Shown: positions 1 to 6,811, counted from the stretch's first letter. The stretch is 6,811 nt of DNA from Ectopseudomonas composti (GCA_946886245.1 CAMPIF010000237.1:1-6811), one strand, 5' to 3'. Program-made: numbers and translations. Notes: generated by a model not told the origin, from the sequence alone.

Positions 1-8
1 GAGGCGCC

Positions 9-1931
9 ATGCCCATCATTACTCTTCCCGACGGCAGTCAGCGTTCGTTCGATCATCCGGTATCCGTGCTGGAGGTCGCTCAATCCATTGGCGCAGGCCT
101 GGCCAAGGCCACCCTGGCTGGCAAGGTAAACGGCAAGCAGGTCGATGCCTGTGATGTGATCGATAGCGATGCCACTTTGCAGATCATCACGCCGAAAGAC
201 GAAGAGGGGCTGGAAATCATCCGCCACTCCTGTGCTCACCTGGTTGGGCATGCAGTCAAGCAGCTGTACCCGAACGCCAAGATGGTGATCGGCCCGGTCA
301 TTGACGAAGGCTTCTATTACGACATTGCCATCGATCGTCCCTTCACGCCGGAAGACATGGCGGCCATCGAGAAGCGCATGGCCGAGTTGATCGAGAAGGA
401 CTACGACGTCATCAAGAAGATGACGCCGCGTGCCGAGGTCATCGAGCTGTTCAAGTCGCGTGGCGAGGAATACAAGCTGCGTCTGATCGACGACATGCCG
501 GACGAAACGGCCATGGGTCTGTATTTCCATGAAGAGTACGTCGACATGTGCCGCGGCCCGCACGTGCCGAACACGCGCTTTCTCAAGGCGTTCAAGCTGA
601 CCCGTATTTCCGGTGCCTACTGGCGCGGCGACTCGAAGAACGAGCAGTTGCAGCGCGTTTACGGCACTGCCTGGGCGGACAAGAAGCAGCTGGCTGCCTA
701 TATCCAGCGCATCGAAGAGGCCGAGAAGCGCGATCACCGTCGCATCGGCAAGCAGCTGGACCTGTTCCACCTGCAGGAAGAAGCGCCGGGCATGGTGTTC
801 TGGCACCCCAATGGCTGGACCGTGTATCAGGTGCTGGAACAGTACATGCGCCAGGTGCAGCGTGAGAACGGCTACGTCGAGGTGCGCACGCCGCAGGTGG
901 TCGATCGCATCCTCTGGGAGCGTTCCGGGCACTGGTCCAACTACGCCGAGAACATGTTCACCACGGCTTCGGAAAACCGCGACTATGCGGTCAAGCCGAT
1001 GAACTGCCCGTGCCATGTGCAGATCTTCAACCAGGGTCTGAAGTCCTACCGCGACTTGCCGCTGCGTCTCGCCGAGTTCGGCGCCTGCCACCGCAACGAG
1101 CCGTCCGGTGCGCTGCACGGCATCATGCGCGTGCGTGGCTTCGTGCAGGACGATGCGCACATCTTCTGCACCGAAGATCAGGTGAAGAAGGAAGCGGCCG
1201 ACTTCATCAAGCTGACCCTGCAGGTCTATGCCGACTTCGGTTTCAGTGATATCGCCATGAAGCTTTCGACTCGTCCCGCCAAGCGCGTGGGCTCCGACGA
1301 GCTGTGGGATCGTGCCGAGGGCGCGCTGGCCGAAGCGCTGAACGAGTCCGGTCTGGCCTGGGAATATCAACCGGGCGAGGGCGCCTTCTACGGCCCGAAG
1401 ATCGAATTCACCCTGCGTGATTGCCTGGGGCGTAACTGGCAGTGCGGTACGCTGCAGTACGATCCGAACCTGCCTGAGCGTCTGGACGCCAGCTACATCG
1501 CCGAAGACAACAACCGCAAGCGCCCGGTGATGCTGCACCGCGCGATCCTTGGTTCGTTCGAGCGTTTCATCGGTATGCTGATCGAGCACTACGCTGGTTC
1601 TTTCCCTGCCTGGCTCGCTCCGACCCAGGCGGTGATCATGAATATCACCGACAAACAGGCCGATTTTGCCCGTGAAGTCGAGAAAACTCTCAATCAAAGC
1701 GGTTTTCGTGCCAAGGTTGACTTGAGAAACGAAAAGATCGGCTTTAAAATCCGCGAGCATACCTTGCTCAAGGTTCCCTATCTCTTGGTTATTGGAGATC
1801 GGGAAGTCGAGACTCGATCCGTTGCTGTCCGTACCCGTGAAGGCGTCGATCTGGGCTCTCTGCCCATCGAGCAGTTCGCCGCACAGTTGCAGCAAGCGGT
1901 TTCCCGGCGTGGTCGCCAAGATTTGGAGTAA
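9..1931 (+). CDS. thrS: Threonyl-tRNA synthetase (class II)
   Basis: Cytoplasmic enzyme that activates threonine with ATP and charges tRNA-Thr; it also hydrolyses mischarged Ser-tRNA-Thr. The 640 residues match the usual length (E. coli about 642) and full domain set: TGS domain about 1-61; editing domain about 62-225 with H73 and H77 in HSCAH and C181/H185 in CRGPH; class II catalytic core about 243-534; anticodon-binding domain about 535-640. In the core, zinc ligands C333 (MNCPCH), H384 (DDAH) and H510 (MLHR) align with E. coli C334/H385/H511, motif 2 is HRNE (361-364) and motif 3 is GSFERF (515-520). No key residue is missing. The ATG is preceded by GAGG at 1-4 and the protein begins [10 protein letters not shown] as in the family. 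Only 8 leader bases are present, so any operator cannot be judged. From about 1640 onward codons become A+T-richer (AAA, TTT, TTG, AGA), where an internal promoter candidate lies. infC starts 5 bases after the stop. Confidence 0.98.
   Translation: MPIITLPDGSQRSFDHPVSVLEVAQSIGAGLAKATLAGKVNGKQVDACDVIDSDATLQIITPKDEEGLEIIRHSCAHLVGHAVKQLYPNAKMVIGPVIDEGFYYDIAIDRPFTPEDMAAIEKRMAELIEKDYDVIKKMTPRAEVIELFKSRGEEYKLRLIDDMPDETAMGLYFHEEYVDMCRGPHVPNTRFLKAFKLTRISGAYWRGDSKNEQLQRVYGTAWADKKQLAAYIQRIEEAEKRDHRRIGKQLDLFHLQEEAPGMVFWHPNGWTVYQVLEQYMRQVQRENGYVEVRTPQVVDRILWERSGHWSNYAENMFTTASENRDYAVKPMNCPCHVQIFNQGLKSYRDLPLRLAEFGACHRNEPSGALHGIMRVRGFVQDDAHIFCTEDQVKKEAADFIKLTLQVYADFGFSDIAMKLSTRPAKRVGSDELWDRAEGALAEALNESGLAWEYQPGEGAFYGPKIEFTLRDCLGRNWQCGTLQYDPNLPERLDASYIAEDNNRKRPVMLHRAILGSFERFIGMLIEHYAGSFPAWLAPTQAVIMNITDKQADFAREVEKTLNQSGFRAKVDLRNEKIGFKIREHTLLKVPYLLVIGDREVETRSVAVRTREGVDLGSLPIEQFAAQLQQAVSRRGRQDLE
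1722..1750 (+). promoter_or_regulatory. Candidate sigma70 promoter inside thrS, for infC-rpmI-rplT
   Basis: A -35-like TTGAGA (1722-1727, 5 of 6 to TTGACA) and a -10-like TAAAAT (1745-1750, 5 of 6 to TATAAT) are separated by exactly 17 bases. A start of transcription near 1757 would give a leader of about 180 bases before infC. The boxes sit in an A+T-rich patch of the otherwise G+C-rich thrS gene, read in thrS frame as rare-type codons including TTG AGA and TTT AAA. In E. coli, infC-rpmI-rplT also has promoters inside thrS, so the position makes sense. This is seen sequence plus analogy; no transcript data support it here. Confidence 0.6.
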
Positions 1932-1939
1932 TAACTATT
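1925..1939 (+). promoter_or_regulatory. infC ribosome-binding site with ATT start codon
   Basis: GGAG at 1925-1928 lies inside the last codons of thrS, followed by 8 bases that include the thrS stop TAA (1929-1931), and then ATT at 1937-1939. No ATG, GTG or TTG has this spacing. In E. coli the infC AUU start is the element through which IF3 represses its own translation, because IF3 discriminates against non-canonical start codons. The same arrangement here implies the same feedback, by analogy. The overlap of the binding site with the thrS end also means ribosomes finishing thrS pass over it. Confidence 0.9.
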
Positions 1940-2482
1940 AAGCGTGAAATGAGACAGGACAAGCGGGCCGCCCCCAAGGCGCCGATCAACGAAAACATCA
2001 CCGCTCGTGAAGTGCGCCTGATTGGCGCAGACGGCGAGCAGGTCGGTATTGTTTCGATCGATGAGGCATTGCGCGTGGCTGAAGAAGCCAAGCTGGATCT
2101 GGTAGAGATCTCTGCTGACGCACTGCCGCCGGTTTGCCGCATCATGGACTACGGCAAGCACCTGTTCGAGAAGAAGAAGCAGGCTGCTATCGCCAAGAAG
2201 AACCAGCACCAGCAACAGATCAAAGAAATCAAGTTTCGTCCAGGGACGGAAGATGGGGATTACCAGGTAAAACTACGCAACCTGGTACGTTTCCTTGAAG
2301 ACGGGGACAAGGCCAAGGTATCTCTGAGATTCCGCGGTCGTGAGATGGCTCACCAGGAACTGGGTATGGAGCTGTTGAAGCGGGTCGAAGCCGACCTCGC
2401 TGAAATCGGCACCGTAGAACAGCATCCTAAGCTGGAAGGACGCCAGCTGATGATGGTCATCGCACCCAAGAAGCGTAAATAA
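1937..2482 (+). CDS. infC: Translation initiation factor IF3 (ATT start)
   Basis: IF3 binds the 30S subunit, keeps it from joining 50S too early, and proofreads the start codon and initiator tRNA. With the ATT start the protein is 181 residues (E. coli 180) and begins [11 protein letters not shown]-terminal domain about 1-80 contains [14 protein letters not shown] (17-30) and [15 protein letters not shown] (66-80); a lysine/glutamine-rich linker runs about 79-95; the C-terminal domain about 96-181 contains EIKFRPGT (97-104), [19 protein letters not shown] (107-125) and [10 protein letters not shown] (131-140), ending in the basic tail APKKRK. A later in-frame ATG at 1949 would drop four residues but has no suitable Shine-Dalgarno at the right distance, so ATT is preferred. 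It lies 5 bases after thrS and is probably transcribed both from thrS and from the internal promoter at 1722-1750. The gene is intact. Confidence 0.97.
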   Translation: MKREMRQDKRAAPKAPINENITAREVRLIGADGEQVGIVSIDEALRVAEEAKLDLVEISADALPPVCRIMDYGKHLFEKKKQAAIAKKNQHQQQIKEIKFRPGTEDGDYQVKLRNLVRFLEDGDKAKVSLRFRGREMAHQELGMELLKRVEADLAEIGTVEQHPKLEGRQLMMVIAPKKRK

Positions 2483-2542
2483 TCTACCGGGCACTGGCAG
2501 GCCTGATGGTTATCAGTTGTTAATGAATGCGGAGTACAAAAC
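2483..2542 (+). promoter_or_regulatory. infC-rpmI leader, possible L20 autoregulation region
   Basis: This 60-base spacer holds the rpmI Shine-Dalgarno GGAG (2531-2534) and can form a small hairpin, CTGAT (2503-2507) with ATCAG (2512-2516), loop GGTT. A competing pairing is ACTG (2493-2496) with CAGT (2514-2517). In addition TTCCGC inside infC (2330-2335) is complementary, with one G-U pair, to GCGGAG over the Shine-Dalgarno (2529-2534). In E. coli, L20 represses rpmI-rplT by binding mRNA structure here, including a long-range pseudoknot between infC coding sequence and the rpmI start region. The pairings are visible; that they bind L20 is only an analogy, and short matches of this size arise by chance. 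Confidence 0.35.
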
Positions 2543-2737
2543 ATGCCAAAAATGAAAACCAAGAGCGGCGCTGCGAAGCGCTTCCTGAAGACTGCTACAG
2601 GCTTCAAGCACAAGCACGCTTTCAAGAGCCACATCCTGACCAAGATGTCCACGAAACGTAAGCGCCAGCTGCGTGGCAGCTCGCTGATCGGTCCGTCGGA
2701 CAAAGCTAAAGTCGAGCGCATGCTGCGCGTTCGTTAA
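2543..2737 (+). CDS. rpmI: 50S ribosomal protein L35 (bL35)
   Basis: Small, very basic structural protein of the large ribosomal subunit. The 64 residues match the family length and show its hallmarks: start [14 protein letters not shown], the segment [25 protein letters not shown] (in the middle of the protein) and C-terminal ERMLRVR. The ATG at 2543 follows GGAG at 2531-2534 with an 8-base spacer. It lies between infC and rplT, the conserved IF3-L35-L20 order, 60 bases after infC and 29 bases before rplT. In E. coli rplT translation is coupled to rpmI, so L20 repression at rpmI controls both genes; the short gap here is compatible with that, but coupling cannot be shown from sequence alone. 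Confidence 0.98.
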   Translation: MPKMKTKSGAAKRFLKTATGFKHKHAFKSHILTKMSTKRKRQLRGSSLIGPSDKAKVERMLRVR

Positions 2738-2766
2738 TCGGTCAAGATACTTAGAGGTAATTACTC

Positions 2767-3123
2767 ATGGCTCGTGTTAAGCGTGGCGTTATCGCTCGTG
2801 CTCGTCACAAAAAGATTCTGAAACTGGCTAAAGGCTACTACGGCGCTCGTTCGCGTGTGTTCCGTGTTGCCAAGCAGGCTGTCATCAAGGCTGGTCAATA
2901 TGCCTACCGTGACCGTCGTCAGAAAAAACGTCAGTTCCGCGCACTGTGGATCGCTCGTATCAACGCTGGTGCTCGCGTCAACGGTCTGTCCTACAGCCGT
3001 CTGATCGCTGGCCTGAAGAAAGCGTCGATCGAAATCGACCGTAAGGTTCTGGCTGATCTGGCAGTGAACGAAAAAGCGGCGTTTGCTGCGATTGTCGAGA
3101 AGGCCAAGGCCGTTCTGGCTTAA
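2767..3123 (+). CDS. rplT: 50S ribosomal protein L20 (bL20)
   Basis: Large-subunit protein that binds 23S rRNA early and is needed for 50S assembly; in E. coli it also represses its own operon. The 118 residues match the family. The N-terminal half is an extended basic arm ([19 protein letters not shown], then [21 protein letters not shown] about 20-40 and [20 protein letters not shown] about 42-61); the C-terminal globular part holds [20 protein letters not shown] (about 73-92) and DRKVLADLA. The start ATG follows AGAGGT at 2753-2758 with an 8-base spacer. Codon use is strongly biased to CGT, GGT, CTG and GCT, more than in the neighbouring synthetase genes, as expected for a highly expressed ribosomal protein. 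A structured 96-base gap follows before pheS. Confidence 0.98.
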   Translation: MARVKRGVIARARHKKILKLAKGYYGARSRVFRVAKQAVIKAGQYAYRDRRQKKRQFRALWIARINAGARVNGLSYSRLIAGLKKASIEIDRKVLADLAVNEKAAFAAIVEKAKAVLA

Positions 3124-3136
3124 GTCCCCCGACAAT

Positions 3137-3154
3137 CACCGGGTTCGCCCGGTG
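3137..3154 (+). promoter_or_regulatory. UUCG-loop hairpin after rplT
   Basis: CACCGGG (3137-3143) and CCCGGTG (3148-3154) are perfect inverted copies around the loop TTCG, giving a 7-bp G+C-rich stem that can gain a further U-G pair at 3136/3155. It begins 13 bases after the rplT stop. No T-run follows, so it is not an intrinsic terminator by itself. It may protect the 3' end of the infC-rpmI-rplT message or act with the hairpin just downstream; both roles are inference. Confidence 0.6.
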
Positions 3155-3164
3155 GCAACGTCAA

Positions 3165-3201
3165 AGATAGGGGAAGAGCCTTAACAGCTCTTCCCCTATT
3201 T
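3165..3201 (+). terminator. Strong hairpin before pheS: leaky terminator or attenuator candidate
   Basis: A perfect 13-bp stem is formed by 3167-3179 (ATAGGGGAAGAGC) and 3187-3199 (GCTCTTCCCCTAT) with a 7-base loop CTTAACA; a G-U and an A-U pair (3166/3200, 3165/3201) lengthen it to 15 bp. It is followed by TTTCGTATC, so the U-tract is short and interrupted. The hairpin ends 8 bases before the pheS Shine-Dalgarno. It could be a partial terminator of the ribosomal-protein transcript that lets some polymerase into pheST, or an attenuator. No phenylalanine-rich leader peptide like E. coli pheM is found upstream of it, so classical attenuation is not supported. Confidence 0.5.
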
Positions 3202-3219
3202 CGTATCTGGAGTCTGTAA

Positions 3220-4236
<1,017 letters not shown>

Positions 4237-4264
4237 CAGCTGCCCCTCGTGATCGAATTCATTT

Positions 4265-4289
4265 AGCGTGACAGTCGCGTAGCGACGCT
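4265..4289 (+). repeat. Short inverted repeat in pheS-pheT spacer
   Basis: Two alternative pairings are visible. GTCGC (4274-4278) and GCGAC (4282-4286) can form a 5-bp hairpin with loop GTA, while AGCGT (4265-4269) and ACGCT (4285-4289) can form an outer 5-bp stem; they share bases 4285-4286, so they cannot both form fully. It directly abuts the REP-like element that follows and may be its flank. No T-run follows. I assign no function. Confidence 0.4.
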
Positions 4290-4345
4290 TCCCTCAAGCC
4301 CTGCTCCCACGGGAGAAGGTGGCGCAAAGCGCCGGATGAGGGGGG
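4288..4345. repeat. REP-like palindromic intergenic element
   Basis: The segment folds as an outer stem enclosing two hairpins. The outer arms are CTTCCCTC (4288-4295) and GAGGGGGG (4338-4345), eight pairs including two G-U. Inside, CTCC (4304-4307) pairs with GGAG (4312-4315) around CACG, extended past a mismatch by CCT/AGG (4300-4302/4317-4319); and GGCGC (4321-4325) pairs with GCGCC (4329-4333) around AAA. The combination of a CCCTC start, a CTCCCACGGGAG core, a GGCGC hairpin and a GGATGAGGG end resembles dispersed palindromic repeats common between genes in Pseudomonas and related bacteria. That family likeness is from memory, not a search. Such elements are non-coding and are often spread by RAYT-type transposases; none is encoded here. 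Confidence 0.55.
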
Positions 4346-4390
4346 TATGCCGCGCAGGCTTGCATGATGTGGGTGCCTACGCGGCATGCC
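4344..4390 (+). promoter_or_regulatory. Long hairpin just upstream of the pheT ribosome-binding site
   Basis: GGTATGCCGCG (4344-4354) pairs over all 11 positions with CGCGGCATGCC (4380-4390), with a single G-U. After one C/A mismatch the stem continues with AGGC (4356-4359) and GCCT (4375-4378), so 15 of 16 positions pair, closing a 15-base loop (4360-4374). The stem ends 4 bases before the pheT Shine-Dalgarno AAGGAG. No T-run follows, so it is not an intrinsic terminator. It may affect pheT translation or mRNA stability, or be a second palindromic repeat next to the first; the sequence does not decide. Confidence 0.6.
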
Positions 4391-4394
4391 CGTC

Positions 4395-4413
4395 AAGGAG
4401 AACGGACAACATG
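4395..4413 (+). promoter_or_regulatory. pheT ribosome-binding site that fixes the start at 4411
   Basis: AAGGAG at 4395-4400 is followed by a 10-base spacer and ATG at 4411-4413. The reading frame is open further upstream to an ATG at 4336, but that start lies in the REP-like element, would add 25 residues unlike any PheT N-terminus (MRGVCRAGLHDV...), and has only the repeat's own sequence before it. Translation from 4411 gives MKFSEQWLRSWVNP, the standard PheT beginning. Confidence 0.9.
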
Positions 4414-6789
4414 AAATTCAGTGAACAGTGGCTGCGCAGTTGGGTGAATCCCGACGTATCCCGCGAAGATCTGGTCGCGCGCCTGTCCATGGTCGGCCTC
4501 GAAGTCGACGCGGTACAGCCGGTGGCCGGCGCCTTCAGTGGCATCGTGGTCGGTGAAATCCTCAGTGCCGAACAGCACCCGGACGCCGACAAGCTGCGCG
4601 TATGCCAGGTGAGCAATGGCGCCGAGACCTTCCAGGTCGTTTGCGGCGCGCCCAATGCCCGTGCCGGCATCAGGATTCCGTTCGCCATGATCGGCGCCGA
4701 ACTGCCGGGTGACTTCAAGATCAAGAAGGCCAAGCTGCGCGGCGTGGAATCTCAGGGCATGCTGTGCTCGGCTTCCGAGCTGCAGATCAGCGAAGACAAC
4801 AGCGGCCTGATGGAGCTGGCGGCCGATGCGCCGGTTGGCAGCGATATTCGCACCTACCTGCAATTGGACGATGCCAGCATCGAGATCGGCCTGACCCCCA
4901 ACCGTGGTGACTGCTTGTCGCTCGCTGGCCTGGCCCGCGAAGTGGGTGCCATGTACAGCGCCGTCGTTTCGCCAGTGGTTATCGAGGCCGTTGCGCCCGC
5001 GCACGACGAGGTGCGTCCGGTCGAGGTACTGGCGCCCAAGGCCTGTCCGCGTTACCTGGGCCGCGTTGTACGTAACGTCGATCTGTCTCGTCCGACGCCG
5101 CTGTGGATGGTCGAGCGTCTGCGTCGTTCCGATATTCGCAGCATCGATGCGGCGGTGGATATCACCAACTATGTGATGCTCGAGCTGGGCCAGCCGATGC
5201 ACGCCTTCGATCTCGCGGAGATCAACGGCGGCATTCGCGTGCGCATGGCGGAAGAGGGCGAGAAGCTGGTGCTGCTCGACGGCCAGGAAGTCAGCCTGCG
5301 TGCCGACACGCTGGTCATCGCTGATCATGGCCGCGCGCTGGCCATCGCCGGCGTGATGGGCGGTGAGCACAGCGGCGTGAGCGACAAGACCCGCGACCTG
5401 TTCCTGGAAAGCGCCTTCTTCGACAACATCGCCGTTGCCGGCAAGGCCCGTTCCTATGGCCTGCACACCGACTCCTCGCACCGTTTCGAGCGCGGCGTCG
5501 ATTCGCAACTGGCGCGCCAGGCGATGGAGCGCGCGACTGCGTTGCTGCTGGAAATCGTCGGCGGCGAAGTCGGTCCGATCATCGAAGTCAGCAGTGAAAG
5601 CGATCTGCCGAACGTGGCACCTATCACTCTGCGTGCCGAGCGCATCAGCCAGATGCTGGGCATGGACATGGATGGCGCCGAGGTCGAGCGTCTGCTCACT
5701 GCGCTTGGCCTCGGTGTCAGTGCTCAGGGTGCCGGCCAGTGGCTGGTCAGCGTGCCGAGTCATCGCTTCGATATCAGCCTGGAAGTGGATCTGATCGAAG
5801 AGCTGGGTCGCCTGTATGGCTACAACCGTCTGCCAGTGCGTTACCCGCAAGCTCGCCTGGCGCCGCAGACCAAGGGCGAGGCGCGTGCCGAACTGCCGGC
5901 GCTGCGCCGTCTGCTGGTCGCCCGTGGTTATCAGGAAGCGATCACCTACAGCTTCATCGATCCCAAGCTGTTCGAGCTGTTCACCCCTGGCGTAGAACCG
6001 CTGCAGTTGGCCAACCCGATTTCTGCCGATATGGCCGCCATGCGTTCCTCGCTATGGCCAGGGCTGGTCAAGGCGCTGCAGCACAACCTCAATCGCCAAC
6101 AGTCGCGCGTGCGCCTGTTCGAGAGCGGCTTGCGTTTTGTCGGTCAGCTGGAAGGTCTGCAGCAGGAAGCGATGCTCGCTGGCGTGATCTCTGGCAGTCG
6201 CCTGCCCGAAGGCTGGGCCAACAGCCGTGATAACGTCGACTTCTATGATCTGAAGGCCGATGTCGAGGCGCTGCTGGGTTATGCCGGTGCGGCCGATGCC
6301 TTCAGCTTCGTGCCTGGCGAGCATCCTGCTCTGCATCCGGGCCAGACTGCCCGCATCGAGCGGGAAGGGCGCCTGGTCGGTTTCATCGGTGCCTTGCATC
6401 CAGAGCTTGCCAAGACCTTGGGCCTGGATCAGTCCGTGTTCCTCTTCGAGCTGGTGCTGGCCGAAGTGGCTGCTGGCCGCATGCCTGTATTCAGCGAGTT
6501 GTCGCGCTTCCCAGAAGTGCGTCGTGACCTGGCGTTGCTGGTTGACCGCGAGCAGCCGGCCGAGGCTGTACTGGGCGCAATCCGTGAAACGGCGGGAGAA
6601 TGGCTGACGGACCTCAAGCTATTTGACGTCTATCACGGTAAAGGCATTGATCCGCTTAGAAAAAGCCTTGCCGTCGGCTTGACCTGGCAACATCCATCGC
6701 GCACTCTTAATGACGATGAGGTGAGTACTACTACGCAAAATATCCTCACCTGCCTCGAACAAAGGTTCAACGCCACGTTAAGGAAGTAG
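4411..6789 (+). CDS. pheT: Phenylalanyl-tRNA synthetase beta subunit
   Basis: Beta subunit of PheRS; it recognises and positions tRNA-Phe and edits mischarged Tyr-tRNA-Phe. The 792 residues match the bacterial family (E. coli 795). Domains in order: N-terminal start MKFSEQWLRSWV; OB-fold tRNA-binding domain about 39-148 (HPDADKLRVCQV at 56-67, VCGAPNARAG at 77-86, KLRGVESQGMLCS at 108-120); B3/B4 editing domain about 210-385 with AVDITNYVMLELGQPMHAFD (248-267), AIAGVMGG (311-318) and SSHRFERGVD (355-364); B5 domain about 400-475 with VPSHRFDISLEVDLIEELGRLYGYN (448-472); catalytic-like core about 485-690 with EAITYSFI and NPISADMAAMRSSLWPGL (535-552); C-terminal anticodon-binding ferredoxin-like domain about 697-792 starting at RFPEVRRDLALLVD. 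Intact, with no missing motif. Its last about 200 bases are A+T-richer than the rest. ihfA begins 3 bases after the TAG stop, and the ihfA Shine-Dalgarno is inside the last pheT codons. Confidence 0.98.
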   Translation: MKFSEQWLRSWVNPDVSREDLVARLSMVGLEVDAVQPVAGAFSGIVVGEILSAEQHPDADKLRVCQVSNGAETFQVVCGAPNARAGIRIPFAMIGAELPGDFKIKKAKLRGVESQGMLCSASELQISEDNSGLMELAADAPVGSDIRTYLQLDDASIEIGLTPNRGDCLSLAGLAREVGAMYSAVVSPVVIEAVAPAHDEVRPVEVLAPKACPRYLGRVVRNVDLSRPTPLWMVERLRRSDIRSIDAAVDITNYVMLELGQPMHAFDLAEINGGIRVRMAEEGEKLVLLDGQEVSLRADTLVIADHGRALAIAGVMGGEHSGVSDKTRDLFLESAFFDNIAVAGKARSYGLHTDSSHRFERGVDSQLARQAMERATALLLEIVGGEVGPIIEVSSESDLPNVAPITLRAERISQMLGMDMDGAEVERLLTALGLGVSAQGAGQWLVSVPSHRFDISLEVDLIEELGRLYGYNRLPVRYPQARLAPQTKGEARAELPALRRLLVARGYQEAITYSFIDPKLFELFTPGVEPLQLANPISADMAAMRSSLWPGLVKALQHNLNRQQSRVRLFESGLRFVGQLEGLQQEAMLAGVISGSRLPEGWANSRDNVDFYDLKADVEALLGYAGAADAFSFVPGEHPALHPGQTARIEREGRLVGFIGALHPELAKTLGLDQSVFLFELVLAEVAAGRMPVFSELSRFPEVRRDLALLVDREQPAEAVLGAIRETAGEWLTDLKLFDVYHGKGIDPLRKSLAVGLTWQHPSRTLNDDEVSTTTQNILTCLEQRFNATLRK

Positions 6790-6792
6790 CGT

Positions 6793-6811
6793 ATGGGGGC
6801 TCTGACGAAAG
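6793..6811 (+). CDS. ihfA: IHF alpha subunit, first codons only (cut by window end)
   Basis: The DNA-bending integration host factor alpha subunit normally follows pheT in gammaproteobacteria. Only six whole codons are present, reading MGALTK, which agrees with the start of Pseudomonas IhfA (MGALTKAE...). AAGGA at 6780-6784, inside the end of pheT, provides a Shine-Dalgarno with an 8-base spacer. The 3-base gap after the pheT stop suggests translational coupling or at least cotranscription. The identification rests on these six residues plus gene order, so it is likely rather than certain. Confidence 0.85.

Noticed and set aside
1778..2215. Minus-strand frames across the thrS-infC junction.
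   Set aside because: Both sense genes are certain, and the antisense products are unrecognisable and without a credible start site.
2503..2523. Intrinsic terminator between infC and rpmI.
   Set aside because: The stem is only 5 bp, mostly weak pairs, and the following TTGTTAATG is not a U-tract; termination there would cut off essential ribosomal-protein genes.
3152..3184. Ten-codon GTG-started frame ahead of the pheS hairpin, as a possible leader peptide.
   Set aside because: It has no Shine-Dalgarno (its start is inside the first hairpin) and contains no phenylalanine codon, so it cannot act like pheM.
3124..3219. T-box riboswitch upstream of pheS.
   Set aside because: The gap is only 96 bases and lacks T-box architecture; T-boxes are typical of Firmicutes, not of Pseudomonas.
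4336..4410. N-terminally extended pheT starting at ATG 4336 (817 residues).
   Set aside because: The extra 25 residues come from the repeat and hairpin region, do not resemble a PheT N-terminus, and have no proper ribosome-binding site. ATG 4411 has AAGGAG at a good distance and yields the standard start.
4393..5850. Long open frame on the minus strand opposite pheT (485 codons).
   Set aside because: It is the antisense of a clearly coding gene; the product has no recognisable family and the composition (many His, Ala, Gln, Asp) is that of a shadow frame.

Overview
This is an ordinary, densely packed translation-machinery locus from a gammaproteobacterium, most likely a Pseudomonas (sensu lato). 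The evidence is the gene order thrS-infC-rpmI-rplT-pheS-pheT-ihfA all on the + strand, protein sequences that read like the Pseudomonas orthologues throughout (for example a 181-residue IF3 that starts [10 protein letters not shown], and an ihfA start reading MGALTK), G+C-rich codon use, and a CCCTC...GAGGG palindromic intergenic repeat of a kind seen in this group. The species assignment is inference; I could not run a search.

Layout. Positions 9-1931 hold thrS (threonyl-tRNA synthetase, complete from its ATG; only 8 bases of its leader are in the window). infC (translation initiation factor IF3) follows 5 bases after the thrS stop and starts at the unusual codon ATT (1937), with its Shine-Dalgarno inside the last thrS codons. 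A good sigma70-type promoter candidate lies inside the thrS 3' end (1722-1750), where thrS codon use becomes noticeably more A+T-rich. rpmI (L35, 2543-2737) and rplT (L20, 2767-3123) follow, forming the IF3-L35-L20 operon. A 96-base gap with two strong hairpins separates rplT from pheS (3220-4236). A 174-base gap between pheS and pheT is filled almost completely by potential secondary structure: a short hairpin, a REP-like palindromic element, and a long hairpin ending 4 bases before the pheT Shine-Dalgarno. pheT (4411-6789) is complete, and the first codons of ihfA (IHF alpha subunit) begin 3 bases after its stop and run off the window.

How the genes fit together. ThrRS and the PheS2-PheT2 enzyme charge tRNAs; IF3 controls start-codon and initiator-tRNA selection on the 30S subunit; L35 and L20 are 50S proteins, L20 being an early assembly protein. 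IF3 and L20 are the two known feedback regulators of this locus in E. coli: IF3 acts through the AUU start codon, L20 through mRNA structure ahead of rpmI. The AUU start is plainly present here; an L20 site can only be suggested. The pheM leader peptide that attenuates E. coli pheST is not visible.

I see no new biological system. The parts most worth a second look are the structured pheS-pheT spacer, the promoter candidate inside thrS, the hairpin pair before pheS, and a four-cysteine insertion in PheS.
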